From Microbacterium sp. p3-SID336 (GTDB lineage: Bacteria; Actinomycetota; Actinomycetes; Actinomycetales; Microbacteriaceae), in the NCBI RefSeq assembly GCF_025143365.1, contig NZ_JALXPE010000011.1, forward strand, positions 1 through 64,000: 64,000 bases of DNA, read 5' to 3'. The notes under the pieces were generated by a model. The model was not told where the DNA came from and searched no databases. It saw only the letters and a program-made list of their open reading frames with translations. The position numbers were made by a program, and so were the translations under genes. Of this stretch, positions 7,967 through 17,643 are shown one piece after another; within the stretch, counting starts at the first letter, position 1, and every line of letters begins with the position of its first letter.

Positions 7967-9112
7967 ATGCGCCGCAGGAGAATCATCACGCCGGACGAGA
8001 CGCAGAGCGTGTCGGCGCAGCGCCGTTCCCCGTCGACCGTGGTCGCCGGAGCCCGGGCGAACCCGTTCATGTTCGGCCTTCTGGGAGCGCTCGGCGTCCT
8101 GGTCGCACTCGCCATCGGCGGCATCGTCGGACAGCTCGCGACCGTGCTCGTCTACATCGGCGTCGCGATCTTCCTCGCCCTCGGGCTCGACCCGATCGTC
8201 ACCAGCATCGAGCGCAAACTCCCCCGGCCCGCGGCCGTCGCGATCGTCGTCGCCGGGGTCGTCCTCGCGTTCGTCGGCGTCATCCTCGCGATCGTCCCGA
8301 TCCTCGTCGAGCAGATCACCAATCTGATCAAGGACGGCCCGAAGATGATCGAGGACTTCATGCAGACGGACTGGTACAAGGACATGAGTGCCCAGTTCGG
8401 GTCGACGATCACCGACGCCGTCAACGGCGTGCTCGGCTTCGTGCAGGACCCCGACAACTTCTTCGACATCGGCGGAGGCGTCTTCGCCGTCGGCGCCGGG
8501 ATCGCGGGCGGCATCACCGGTGTCACGATCGTCCTGATCCTCACGCTGTACTTCATGGCCTCCCTGCGCAGCATCAAGCGGGCGGCTGCGCGCTTCGTGC
8601 CCGCCTATCAGCGCGACACCTTCAGCGAGCTGCTCGAGGACGTGTCCAGTGCCGTCGGCCGCTACGTGATCGGCCAGGCGAGCCTCGCCCTCACCAACGG
8701 CATCCTCAGCCTGATCTTCCTGACCATCATCGGCGCTCCGGTGCCCGCCCTCCTCGCCCTCATCGCGTTCATCGGGTCAATGATCCCGCTCGTCGGCACG
8801 CTGTCGGCATCGATCATCATCTCGCTCATCTGCCTGTTCGAGTCGCCGACGACCGCGCTCATCGCCGTCATCTACTACCTCGTGTACATGCAGATCGAGG
8901 CGTACGTGCTCTCGCCCCGCATCATGAACCGCGCGGTGGCCGTACCGGGCGCGCTCGTCGTGATCGCCGCGGTCGCAGGCGGTGCGCTCGGCGGGATCCT
9001 CGGCGCCCTGGTCGCCATCCCCATCGCGGCGAGCATCATCATCATCGTGCAGAAGGTCGTGTTCCCGACTCAGGACCGGAAGAAGACACCACCGGCAGTC
9101 ACCGTCGCCTGA
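7967..9112 (+). CDS. AI-2E family transporter (YdbI/PerM type)
   Basis: A 381-residue membrane protein with about eight hydrophobic helices. They include an N-terminal block of two to three helices, a large soluble segment (about 115-190, DGPKMIEDFMQTDWYKDM) and a C-terminal block with the family pattern QIEAYVLSPRIMNRAVAVPG. The family is named after the E. coli AI-2 exporter TqsA, but members also act as Na+/H+ antiporters or have unknown substrates, so the substrate is open. Its TGA stop abuts the TGA stop of the convergent lipid kinase gene, forming TGATCA at 9110-9115. I see no terminator between them. Confidence 0.9.
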   Translation: MRRRRIITPDETQSVSAQRRSPSTVVAGARANPFMFGLLGALGVLVALAIGGIVGQLATVLVYIGVAIFLALGLDPIVTSIERKLPRPAAVAIVVAGVVLAFVGVILAIVPILVEQITNLIKDGPKMIEDFMQTDWYKDMSAQFGSTITDAVNGVLGFVQDPDNFFDIGGGVFAVGAGIAGGITGVTIVLILTLYFMASLRSIKRAAARFVPAYQRDTFSELLEDVSSAVGRYVIGQASLALTNGILSLIFLTIIGAPVPALLALIAFIGSMIPLVGTLSASIIISLICLFESPTTALIAVIYYLVYMQIEAYVLSPRIMNRAVAVPGALVVIAAVAGGALGGILGALVAIPIAASIIIIVQKVVFPTQDRKKTPPAVTVA

Positions 9113-10033
9113 TCAGCGGACGGTCACCGCGCCCGCTTGCACGCGGACGGCGAAGGACGAGATCTCGCCGACCTCCTCGCCGTCGATCTCGAACATCTGC
9201 GGCGCGGCCAGACGCACCTCGATGCGCTCTGCCGACACGTGGGTGGTCGAATCCGTGCTCACGGCCTGATCCACGCTGCCCAGAATGCGACGGATGCCGT
9301 TGTCCCACACCACCGAGCGGACGGTGTCCAGCCACTGGAGCGGTCCGTCGGCGCTGATCAGGAGCATGTCGAGGAGCCCGTCGTCCACGAGCGCGTCCGG
9401 GAGCAGCCGGATCCCGCCCTGCAGCATGCCGCAGTTGCCGATCAGGAGCGTGTGCCCGCGCAGCTCCTGCGGCTCGCCGTCGTCCAGCTGCAGCGTGATG
9501 TCCGTCATCTCCGTGCCGGCCAGCGCCCTGCCCATGGCCTCGACGTACGCGAGCCAGCCCGCGCGGTCCTTGAGGTCGTCGTTGGTCTCCACCAGCATCT
9601 GGGCGTCGACGCCGAAGCCGACCATCACGGAGAACGCGTGCTCCTCGCCGTCGATCTCGACCCACCCGAGGTCGATGTTCCGCGGCTCGCTGTCGCGGAC
9701 GTGCTCCAGTGCGGGGAGCACGCCCTCGAGCGGGATGCCGAGGTTGCGCGCCAGGAGGTTGCCGGTGCCCTGCGGCACGATGCCGAGCGCGACCCCCGTC
9801 TCTGCGAGCGCCTCCGCGACCGCGCGGATGGTCCCGTCGCCGCCCACCGCGATCACCGGGTCGCAGCCCTCCGCGACCGCCTCGGCGGCCATGCCGCGCC
9901 CCGCATCCTCCGGCGTGGTCTCCCACCAGCGGGCGTCCACCTCGTCGCCGAACGCGAGCCGCACGGCCTCCTCGAGAACCGCCCTGTCCGACTTCGTGGG
10001 GTTCCAGATCACTGCCAGGCGAGAAGACGTCAT
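9113..10033 (-). CDS. Diacylglycerol/sphingosine kinase-like lipid kinase (DAGK catalytic domain)
   Basis: A 306-residue soluble protein of the DgkB/YegS family, which phosphorylates the hydroxyl group of lipids such as diacylglycerol. It has the nucleotide-binding motif GGDGT at 64-68, PQGTGNLLARN at 87-97 and the C-terminal EIDGEEVGE signature. Length is typical. A CAGGCT hexamer (complement of 10040-10045) lies six bases before the ATG, suggesting a leaderless mRNA. It is convergent with the AI-2E-type gene and separate from glnE upstream. Confidence 0.9.
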   Translation of the reverse strand: MTSSRLAVIWNPTKSDRAVLEEAVRLAFGDEVDARWWETTPEDAGRGMAAEAVAEGCDPVIAVGGDGTIRAVAEALAETGVALGIVPQGTGNLLARNLGIPLEGVLPALEHVRDSEPRNIDLGWVEIDGEEHAFSVMVGFGVDAQMLVETNDDLKDRAGWLAYVEAMGRALAGTEMTDITLQLDDGEPQELRGHTLLIGNCGMLQGGIRLLPDALVDDGLLDMLLISADGPLQWLDTVRSVVWDNGIRRILGSVDQAVSTDSTTHVSAERIEVRLAAPQMFEIDGEEVGEISSFAVRVQAGAVTVR

Positions 10034-10081
10034 GCGCTCAGCCTGGGCGACCGACGCCGATCGTGCAACTCGGTTGACAGG

Positions 10082-13057
10082 TCACCCGTAGAACAAGTGC
10101 TCGAAGGTCCGGCGCGCCCGCCGCGTGACGCCCAGGTAGTCCTCCTCCAGCTGCGTCGCCGCCCGATTCGGGTAGCCGAGCAGACGAGCCAGCGCGTCGA
10201 GCTGACGTCGGTCAGCCGGCAGCACGTCGCTGGTCTGCCCCGTCAGCAGGGTGATGGCCGAGCGGAGGCGGCTCGACAGCAGCCACGCGGCACGCAGGCG
10301 CTCCGCGTCCTCCCCCTCCACGAGCCCCGCAGCCACCGCCGCATCCAGCGCGTGGAGCGTCGACGTGGTCCGCAGTCCCGGCACAGCGTGCGCGTGCTGC
10401 AGCTGGAGAAGCTGCACCAGCCACTCCACATCGCTGAGGGTGCCCGGCCCCAGCTTCAGGTGCCGCCGCGGGTCCGTGCCCTGGGGCAGCCGCTCCCCCT
10501 CCACCCGCGCTTTGATCCGCTTGATCTCCCGCAGCCCCTGCAGGTCGACCACCTCGGGGTAGCGGATCGAATCCGCGAGCTCGGTGAAGCGCGCGATCAG
10601 CTTCGCGCTCCCGGCGACGCCCTGGGCGCGCAGCAGCGCCTGCGCCTCCCAGGAGAGCGACCACCGGCGGTAATACGCCGTGTACGCCTCGATGGAGCGC
10701 ACGAGGGCCCCGTTGCGTCCCTCCGGGCGGAGCCCGGCATCGAGCTCCAGAGGAAGACGGTGGTCCGTGAGATGCTCCCGCAGACCGGCGACGACGCGAC
10801 CCGCGAGCTTCTCCGCGCGCTGGGGATCCAGGCCGTTCGCGTCGTAGACGTACAGCACGTCGGCGTCGGACCCGAACCCCAGCTCCGCTCCGCCGAAACG
10901 GCCCATCGCGATGACCGCGAAGTCCAGCGCGGCGTCCTCCGGCGGCACCACCTCCCGCAGGACGGCGCGGAGGCCGGCCTGGATGGTCGCGGCGGTGATG
11001 TCGGTGAGGGCCGTCGCGACCTCCTCGATCGTGAGCACGTCCAGGACGGCCCCCATCGCGGTCCGCAGCAGCTCGCGGCGTCGCAGTGCCCTGACCGCCC
11101 GCAGCGCGTCCGCCACCGTCTCATGCCTGGTCTGGATCGCGCGCGCCTCCTCATCGAGAGCGGCGGCTCCCCGCGGGCGCAGCCGCTCCGCGCTGTCGAG
11201 CCAGGCCACGGACTCCGGGATCCACTCCATCAGCTCGCCGATGTAGCGGGAGGAGGAGAGCAACCGCGTCAGGCTCTCGGCGGCTCCCGACGAGTCGCGC
11301 AGCATCCGCAGGAACCAGGAGGTGTCGCCGAGACGTTCGCTGATGCGGCGGAAGGCCAGGAGGGCATAGTCAGGGTCGCTGCCGTCGGCGAACCAGCGCA
11401 CCATGACCGGCATGAGGTGCCGCTGGATGGTCGCCTTGCGGCTCAGGCCTCTGGTGAGCGCGCCGATGTGCCGCAGAGCACCGGCCGGATCGCGGAAGCC
11501 GATGGCGGCGAGACGGTCGTGCGCCTGCTCCAGCGAGAGCGTGCGCTCCTCCTCGGGCAGCGCGGCGACAGCGCTCAGGAGCGGCCGGTAGAACAGGCGG
11601 GTGTGGATCTCGCGCACCTCCCGGCGCACGGCCTCCCACCGCGCCCAGATGCCCTCCCCGGTCTCGGCGAGGCCCGTGGCCCGTGCCAGCACGCGGAGAC
11701 CCGCCGGTGTCTTGGGCATCAGGTGCGTGCGGCTCAGCTCCCGCAGCTGCAGGCGGTGCTCCATGAGGCGCAGCACGCGGTAGTCGTCCGCGAAGACCGC
11801 CGCGTCCGCCCGGCCGATGTAGCCGCCGGCCACGAGCGCGTCGATGCTCTCCAGCGTGCCTCGCGTGCGCAGCGAGGCGTCGGTCAGACCATGCACGAGC
11901 TGCAGCAGCTGCACCGTGAACTCGATGTCGCGCAGGCCGCCCGCACCGAGCTTGAGCTGATACGGGGCGTCCTCCGGATCGATGTGCTCCATGACGCGCT
12001 CGCGCATGCGCTGCACGCTCTCCACGAACTCCTCGCGGGCGGCGCTGGACCAGACCCGCGGCTGCACCGCCTCGATGTACGCCGCACCGAGCTCCGCGTC
12101 GCCTGCCAAGGGCCGTGCCTTCAGCAGCGCCTGGAACTCCCAGCTCTTCGCCCACCGGTCGTAGTACGCGACGTGCGACCCCAGCGACCGCACGAGGGCG
12201 CCCTGCTTGCCCTCGGGGCGAAGCGCCGCGTCGACCTCCCACAGCGCGGGCTCCATTTCGATGGCACTGAGGTTGCGCATCATCTCGCGAGCAAGACGGG
12301 TCGCGATGTCGATCGCCTTCGCCTCCGCCACGACGGTCTCGTCGCTCGTGCCCCCGACGAAGATGACGTCGACATCGCTGACGTAGTTCAGCTCCCGCGC
12401 CCCCGCCTTGCCCATCCCGATGACGGACAGCTGCGTGGCCGCGACCTCCTCGCGTCCGAGCGCGGAGGTCGCACGCGTGCGGGCGATCGCGAGCGAGGCC
12501 TCCAGGGCCGCACCGGCGAGGTCAGCCAGGGCCGCGGCGACCTCGGCCACGACGCCCTCCGGCTGCGGATGCGTGACGTCGAACGCGGCGATGGCGGCGA
12601 GCTGACGACGGTAGGCGACGCGCAGCGCGACGATCGCGTCGTCGTCGGCGGATGCCGCGAACCCCTCGTCGGCGCCGACCGCGGCCAGGAGCCGGTCCCT
12701 GAGCACGTCGGGCGCGGCGGGTGCCGCGATCGGCTCGCGCAGGACCGCCAGCTGCTCCGGATGACGCAGGAAGAAGTCCGCGAGGCCGGTGGACGCGCCG
12801 AACACCATCCACGTGCGGCGACGCGTCTCCGTATCGTCCATCAGCGCGCTCAGAGGGCGCGGATCCCGCCGCGCGACCCGTAGCATTCCGCGCAGGGCCG
12901 CGTCGAGGTCTGCCGCGACGGCGCCGGCCAGCAGCTCGGCGCGCGGCCGCTCCAGCAGAGACTCCAGCTCCGCGAGGGCGGTCGCGGCATCGCTCAGCTC
13001 GGCGAAACCGAGCCTCGCCAACGCGGACAGCGAGACGGATGCGTCGGGGCGGGCCAT
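10082..13057 (-). CDS. glnE: Bifunctional glutamine synthetase adenylyltransferase / adenylyl-removing enzyme
   Basis: A 991-residue GlnE, the same size as the Mycobacterium enzyme. It attaches AMP to, or removes it from, the conserved Tyr of GlnA1 (Tyr402 here, encoded at 4729-6153) according to nitrogen status. Two nucleotidyltransferase domains are visible: ELNYVSDVDVIFVGG (about 223-236) and ELGFGSDADVLYVYD (around 730), each followed by a GlnD/PII uridylyl-transferase-like helical domain (YQLKLGAGGLRDIEF and LKLGPGTLSDVEW). It starts seven bases after the glnA2 stop codon in the operon small ORF - glnA2 - glnE, an order close to that in Mycobacterium. Confidence 0.97.
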   Translation of the reverse strand: MARPDASVSLSALARLGFAELSDAATALAELESLLERPRAELLAGAVAADLDAALRGMLRVARRDPRPLSALMDDTETRRRTWMVFGASTGLADFFLRHPEQLAVLREPIAAPAAPDVLRDRLLAAVGADEGFAASADDDAIVALRVAYRRQLAAIAAFDVTHPQPEGVVAEVAAALADLAGAALEASLAIARTRATSALGREEVAATQLSVIGMGKAGARELNYVSDVDVIFVGGTSDETVVAEAKAIDIATRLAREMMRNLSAIEMEPALWEVDAALRPEGKQGALVRSLGSHVAYYDRWAKSWEFQALLKARPLAGDAELGAAYIEAVQPRVWSSAAREEFVESVQRMRERVMEHIDPEDAPYQLKLGAGGLRDIEFTVQLLQLVHGLTDASLRTRGTLESIDALVAGGYIGRADAAVFADDYRVLRLMEHRLQLRELSRTHLMPKTPAGLRVLARATGLAETGEGIWARWEAVRREVREIHTRLFYRPLLSAVAALPEEERTLSLEQAHDRLAAIGFRDPAGALRHIGALTRGLSRKATIQRHLMPVMVRWFADGSDPDYALLAFRRISERLGDTSWFLRMLRDSSGAAESLTRLLSSSRYIGELMEWIPESVAWLDSAERLRPRGAAALDEEARAIQTRHETVADALRAVRALRRRELLRTAMGAVLDVLTIEEVATALTDITAATIQAGLRAVLREVVPPEDAALDFAVIAMGRFGGAELGFGSDADVLYVYDANGLDPQRAEKLAGRVVAGLREHLTDHRLPLELDAGLRPEGRNGALVRSIEAYTAYYRRWSLSWEAQALLRAQGVAGSAKLIARFTELADSIRYPEVVDLQGLREIKRIKARVEGERLPQGTDPRRHLKLGPGTLSDVEWLVQLLQLQHAHAVPGLRTTSTLHALDAAVAAGLVEGEDAERLRAAWLLSSRLRSAITLLTGQTSDVLPADRRQLDALARLLGYPNRAATQLEEDYLGVTRRARRTFEHLFYG

Positions 13058-13064
13058 GCGCGCC

Positions 13065-14402
13065 TCAGAGGAGTTCGAGGTTGTTCTTCAGCTCCAAGGG
13101 CGTCACCTGGCCGCGGTAGGCCTCCCACTCCTTGCGCTTGTTCAGCAGGACGTAGTTGAACACCTGCTCGCCGAGGGTCTCCGCGACCAGCTCGGACGCC
13201 TCCATGTACTCCAGCGCGTGGTCGAGGCTCGCGGGAAGCGCCGAGTAGCCCAGCGCCCGGCGCTCGGCGTCGCTCAGCGCCCACACGTTGTCCTCCGCCT
13301 CCGGCGGGAGCTCGTAGCCCTCCTCGATGCCCTTGAGGCCCGCGGCGAGCATGAGCGCATACGCCAGGTACGGGTTCGCGGCCGAGTCCAGCGCGCGGTA
13401 CTCCACCCGGGAGGACTGCCCCTTGTTCGGCTTGTACATCGGCACGCGCACCAGGGCCGAGCGGTTGTTGTGCCCCCACGTGATGAAGCTCGGCGCCTCA
13501 TCGCCGCCCCACAGGCGCTTGTACGAGTTGACGAACTGGTTGGTGACCGCGGAGATCTCGTTCGCGTGCTTGAGGAGTCCCGCGATGAAGTGCCGCCCGG
13601 TCTTCGACAGCTGGTACTTGGCGCCCTCCTCGTAGAAGGCGTTCTGGTCGCCCTCGAACAGCGACATGTGCGTGTGCATGCCGCTGCCGGGCTGGCCGCT
13701 GAGCGGCTTCGGCATGAACGTGGCGTACACGCCCTGCTCGATCGCGACCTCCTTGATGACCGTGCGGAAGGTCATCACGTTGTCGGCCGTCGTCAGCGCG
13801 TCGGCATAGCGCAGATCGATCTCGTTCTGCCCGGGGCCGCCCTCGTGGTGGCTGAACTCGACGGAGATGCCGAGGTCCTCCAGCATGCGCACGGAACGGC
13901 GTCGGAAGTCGTGGGCCGTCCCGCCCGGCACGTTGTCGAAGTACCCGGCGGAGTCCACCGGCACCGGGCCCTCCGGCCCGAACGACGACGACTTGAGCAG
14001 GTAGAACTCGATCTCCGGGTGCGTGTAGAAGGTGAAGCCCGCATCGGCGGCCTTCGCGAGTGCGCGCTTGAGCACATGTCGGGGGTCTGCCACCGCGGGC
14101 TGACCGTCGGGCGTCGTGAGGTCGCAGAACATGCGCGCCGTGGGGTCGATCTCCCCGCGCCACGGCAGCGTCTGGAACGTGGTGGGGTCGGGCTGGGCGA
14201 GCAGGTCGGACTCGTAGCTACGGGTCAGTCCCTCGATCGCGGAGCCGTCGAAGCCGATACCCTCCGCGAAGGCGCCCTCGACCTCCGCCGGCGCGATCGC
14301 CACCGACTTGAGCGTGCCGATGACGTCGGTGAACCACAGCCGCACGAACTTGACGCCGCGCTCCTCGATCGTGCGGAGCACGAAGTCCCTCTGCTTGTCC
14401 AT
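13065..14402 (-). CDS. glnA2: Glutamine synthetase type I-like protein, non-adenylylated (GlnA2)
   Basis: A 445-residue glutamine synthetase fold: FDGSAIEGL, EIEFYLLKSS, SGMHTHMSLF and NNRSALVRVPMY. In the adenylylation loop the Tyr of GlnA1 is absent; the segment reads PPEAEDNVWALSDAERR, so GlnE should not regulate it. Mycobacterial GlnA2 is a weak or alternative synthetase, and Streptomyces relatives include gamma-glutamylpolyamine synthetases, so the exact substrate is uncertain. The ATG at 14402 lies two bases after the stop of the small upstream gene, indicating translational coupling. It is cotranscribed with glnE. Confidence 0.93.
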   Translation of the reverse strand: MDKQRDFVLRTIEERGVKFVRLWFTDVIGTLKSVAIAPAEVEGAFAEGIGFDGSAIEGLTRSYESDLLAQPDPTTFQTLPWRGEIDPTARMFCDLTTPDGQPAVADPRHVLKRALAKAADAGFTFYTHPEIEFYLLKSSSFGPEGPVPVDSAGYFDNVPGGTAHDFRRRSVRMLEDLGISVEFSHHEGGPGQNEIDLRYADALTTADNVMTFRTVIKEVAIEQGVYATFMPKPLSGQPGSGMHTHMSLFEGDQNAFYEEGAKYQLSKTGRHFIAGLLKHANEISAVTNQFVNSYKRLWGGDEAPSFITWGHNNRSALVRVPMYKPNKGQSSRVEYRALDSAANPYLAYALMLAAGLKGIEEGYELPPEAEDNVWALSDAERRALGYSALPASLDHALEYMEASELVAETLGEQVFNYVLLNKRKEWEAYRGQVTPLELKNNLELL

Positions 14403-14404
14403 GG

Positions 14405-14644
14405 CTACTCTGCGCCCTGGCCCTTCTCCGCACCGAAGCCGCTGGCGGGCTTCGCGTCCCAACCCTGCTCGGCGGCCTCCTCCTCGGCCCAGGCGCGGGA
14501 GCGCTCCTTGAGCACCTCCGGGGCGCGGCGCGCCTCCGCCTCGGAGTCGAACGGTCCGACGCGGTCGATCGAGGGCGACAGCATGCCGAACTCGACCTCG
14601 CCCGTGGCGGAGTTGTACCAGTACTTGTGATCGCCGTCGGTCAT
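14405..14644 (-). CDS. Small conserved-looking protein coupled to glnA2 (SPOR-like, unknown function)
   Basis: A 79-residue acidic protein starting MTDGDHKYWYNSATGEVEFG. The first 45 residues (KYWYNSATGEVEFG, then DRVGPFDSEAEARRA) have the look of an SPOR-like or similar small compact fold; the rest is a charged helix (ERSRAWAEEEAAEQGW) and a Gly/Ala tail. It has no Cys and no signal peptide. Its stop lies two bases before the glnA2 start, so both are surely translated from one mRNA. A likely promoter is TAGGAT about 50 bases upstream on the minus strand. A role tied to GlnA2 or GlnE is inference from position only. Confidence 0.8.
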   Translation of the reverse strand: MTDGDHKYWYNSATGEVEFGMLSPSIDRVGPFDSEAEARRAPEVLKERSRAWAEEEAAEQGWDAKPASGFGAEKGQGAE

Positions 14645-14725
14645 GGCTGCTCCTTCGTCCCGCGAGTCGTTCGGGTGATGTCATCGATCCTACTGGCGTG
14701 CATAGCGGTCGCTAAGCTATCGGCC

Positions 14726-15472
<747 letters not shown>

Positions 15473-15486
15473 CTCGTCCCACGACA

Positions 15487-15523
15487 CGACGAAGGCCCCG
15501 CAGCGTCTGCGGGGCCTTCGTCG
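15487..15523. terminator. 17-bp perfect hairpin terminator between ppgK and rnpB
   Basis: CGACGAAGGCCCCGCAG / CTGCGGGGCCTTCGTCG with a three-base loop. It lies between ppgK (plus strand) and the 3' end of rnpB (minus strand), so it probably ends both transcripts. It shares its arm with the hairpins at 30537, 33511 and 38146. Confidence 0.88.
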
Positions 15524-15528
15524 TTCGA

Positions 15529-15903
15529 GGCGAATGGGCCGACCTGTACGCCGGGTTCTGTTCCGGGGTTCTTCGCCCCTTCGACGGCCATCTCTCTCGG
15601 CGACACGTTGCCGTGGCGCTCCAGCGGTCTACCCGAGGACTCGGCGGGCCGCGTCAACATCCTCTGTCTGACCTTGCTCCGGGCGAGGTTTACCTGGCGA
15701 GCCGTGTCACCACGGCCCCCGGTGGTCTCTTACACCACCCTTTCACCCTTACCCGCGATCCGAGGATCACGGGCGGTCTGCTCTCTGTGGCACTTTCTCG
15801 CGGATCACTCCGGGTGGGTGTTACCCACCGCCCTGCCCTGTGGAGCCCGGACGTTCCTCGGTGCGGTTGCCCGCAACGCGACCGTCCAGTCGACCCATTC
15901 GCC
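15529..15903 (-). ncRNA. rnpB: RNase P RNA, bacterial class A
   Basis: Read on the minus strand, the RNA begins GGCGAATGGGTCGAC and ends GTCGGCCCATTCGCC; these ends pair to form helix P1 (about 15 bp with one G-U). The conserved 5' core GAGGAACGTCCGGGCTCCA is at 15859-15841 and the 3' core ACAGAACCCGGCGTACAGGTC at about 15561-15540. The internal AAGGGTGAAAGGGTGGTGTAAGAG-like region (split here) matches the specificity domain. The RNA is the catalytic subunit that matures tRNA 5' ends. A TAGACT hexamer (complement of 15909-15914) just before the 5' end fits the -10 element. The promoter overlaps the end of the polymerase gene, which stops at 15921. Confidence 0.95.
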
Positions 15904-15920
15904 CCACCAGTCTACGGCGC

Positions 15921-17621
15921 TCACTTCTCCGCGGAGTCCGCGATGCGCAGATCCAGGGGCACGTCGATCGGGAACGTGCCGAACAGCCGGGCGGTCGCGG
16001 TCACGGCCGCGTCCCGCACCGCCGCGGCGGCAGCCTCGGCGTGCTCCCGCGGCGTGTGCAGGATGACCTCGTCGTGCAGGAAGAACGCCAGGTGCGGCTC
16101 GCGCGCGAAGGGGCCGGACGCCTCCGCGGCTCCGAAGACCTGCGGCAGCTGCTGCAGGCGATGCCGGATCTCGGCCAACCAGATCAGCGACCACTCGGCC
16201 GCCGTCCCCTGCACGACGAAGTTGCGGGTGAACCGGCCCCAGTCCCTGGCACGCCGTCGGGCCAGGGCGACCACCGCGGGATCCGCGTCGGCGGAGCTGG
16301 CGTCGGACTGCAGGCGCATCCACTCGGCCGACGGCCGCGGCGACGAGCGTCCGAGCCAGGTGGAGACGATCCCGCCGTCCTCGCCCACCCTGGCCGCGTC
16401 GTCGACGAGGGCCATGGCGCGCGGGTACACGCGCCGCAGCCGCGGCACCAGGCGGCCGCTGTCACCGCTGGTCGCTCCGTACATCGCACCGAGCACCGCG
16501 TACTTCGCCTCCTCGCGCGTGGCGACCGCGCCGGACGCGACGACGCCCGCATACAGGTCTCCCCCGCGCGCGGCCTCCGCCATCACCTCGTCCGCCGCCA
16601 TCGCGGCGAGCATGCGCGGCTCCAGCTGTGCGACGTCGGCGACGACCAGCGTCCACCCGGGATCGGCGCGCACGGCCGGCCGCAGGCTCCTCGGCAGCTG
16701 CAGCGCGCCCCCTCCGGCCGACGCCCATCGGCCCGTCACCACGCCGCCGGGGATGTAGACGGGGCGGAACCGGTTGTCGTGCACCCACTCGGCGAGCCAG
16801 GTCCAGCCGTTCGCGCTGAGCAGTCGCGACAGCTTCTTGTAGGCGAGCAGCGGCTCGATCACCGGATGCTCGTGCGCAGACAGCTCCCACTTCGCCGTGG
16901 ACTCGACGGGCACGCCGACGCGGTGCAGTGCCCGCAGCAGCTTCGGCTGACTGTCCAGGTGCAGGGTGCCGTCCCCGAGCAGGGTGCGCACCTCGTCCGC
17001 CCGCTCCTGCATGCGGCTGGGCAGCCCGCCCGCCACCGGCCTGGTGCCGAGCGTCGCGGTGAGGATGGCGTCGTGCACCGCCGCGTCCCACGGCAGGCCC
17101 GCGACCCGCATCTCCTCCGCGATCAGCCCGCCCGCCGACTCGGCCGCGCACAGCAGCGTCAGCCGTCCGTCTGCGGCCTCCGCCATCACGCGACGTTGCG
17201 CGCGGTACTGCTCGAGGGCCGCGTCCACCGCGGCCTCCCCGGCGTCCTCCTCGAACACGTCGAAGAGGGAGGGCGTCGTGTCGGACGGCTCCTTCCGCTC
17301 CCAGGCAGCCGACTCCGGAAGAGGTGAGGCGACCATCGCCGTGTCCCGCAGGATCGCGTGGCAGAGCACCAGGTCGTGGCTGCGGCCGATGCGGACGCCC
17401 TCGCGCAGCAGCAGGGCGTACTGCTCGGAGGCAGAGCGCACGATCCACCGCGGAGCGGATTCCGCCTCGACGGAGGACACCCACTCCGCGAGCTCGGCGG
17501 ACGGCAGCAGGATCCTGCTCTGCTCCTCGTCGTGCTCGTCGAGCTCGACGGCCGCGTACTCCCCCGCCCCGAGGGCGATCAGGGCGATGCGGCGCTCGGC
17601 TCCCGACGCGGGCGCCGTCAT
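15921..17621 (-). CDS. DNA polymerase I-like protein (actinobacterial 'bifunctional 3'-5' exonuclease/DNA polymerase')
   Basis: A 566-residue family A polymerase without a 5'-nuclease domain. Polymerase signatures are TGRWASAGGGALQLPRSLR (297-315), motif A DVAQLEPRMLA (Asp329; the usual form is DYSQIELRxLA), motif B R369...K373...Y381-G382 and motif C LHDEV (His516-Asp517-Glu518). The N-terminal 200 residues occupy the place of a 3'-5' exonuclease, but I see no clear DxE or other catalytic set, so that activity is doubtful. It is distinct from a full-length PolA (about 880 residues). The start at MTAPASGAERR is preferred over upstream in-frame codons, which lack the family pattern. It follows the zinc-ribbon gene by 22 bases, so they may be cotranscribed. 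Confidence 0.88.
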   Translation of the reverse strand: MTAPASGAERRIALIALGAGEYAAVELDEHDEEQSRILLPSAELAEWVSSVEAESAPRWIVRSASEQYALLLREGVRIGRSHDLVLCHAILRDTAMVASPLPESAAWERKEPSDTTPSLFDVFEEDAGEAAVDAALEQYRAQRRVMAEAADGRLTLLCAAESAGGLIAEEMRVAGLPWDAAVHDAILTATLGTRPVAGGLPSRMQERADEVRTLLGDGTLHLDSQPKLLRALHRVGVPVESTAKWELSAHEHPVIEPLLAYKKLSRLLSANGWTWLAEWVHDNRFRPVYIPGGVVTGRWASAGGGALQLPRSLRPAVRADPGWTLVVADVAQLEPRMLAAMAADEVMAEAARGGDLYAGVVASGAVATREEAKYAVLGAMYGATSGDSGRLVPRLRRVYPRAMALVDDAARVGEDGGIVSTWLGRSSPRPSAEWMRLQSDASSADADPAVVALARRRARDWGRFTRNFVVQGTAAEWSLIWLAEIRHRLQQLPQVFGAAEASGPFAREPHLAFFLHDEVILHTPREHAEAAAAAVRDAAVTATARLFGTFPIDVPLDLRIADSAEK

Positions 17622-17643
17622 GGTCGGCGCGCGCCGGACACGC

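Noticed and set aside
9137..12883. A 1248-codon open frame on the plus strand opposite glnE
   Set aside because: It mirrors the codon phase of glnE, a strongly conserved enzyme, has low-complexity Arg/His/Gln-rich translation and no recognisable domain. This is the usual effect of high GC codon bias.
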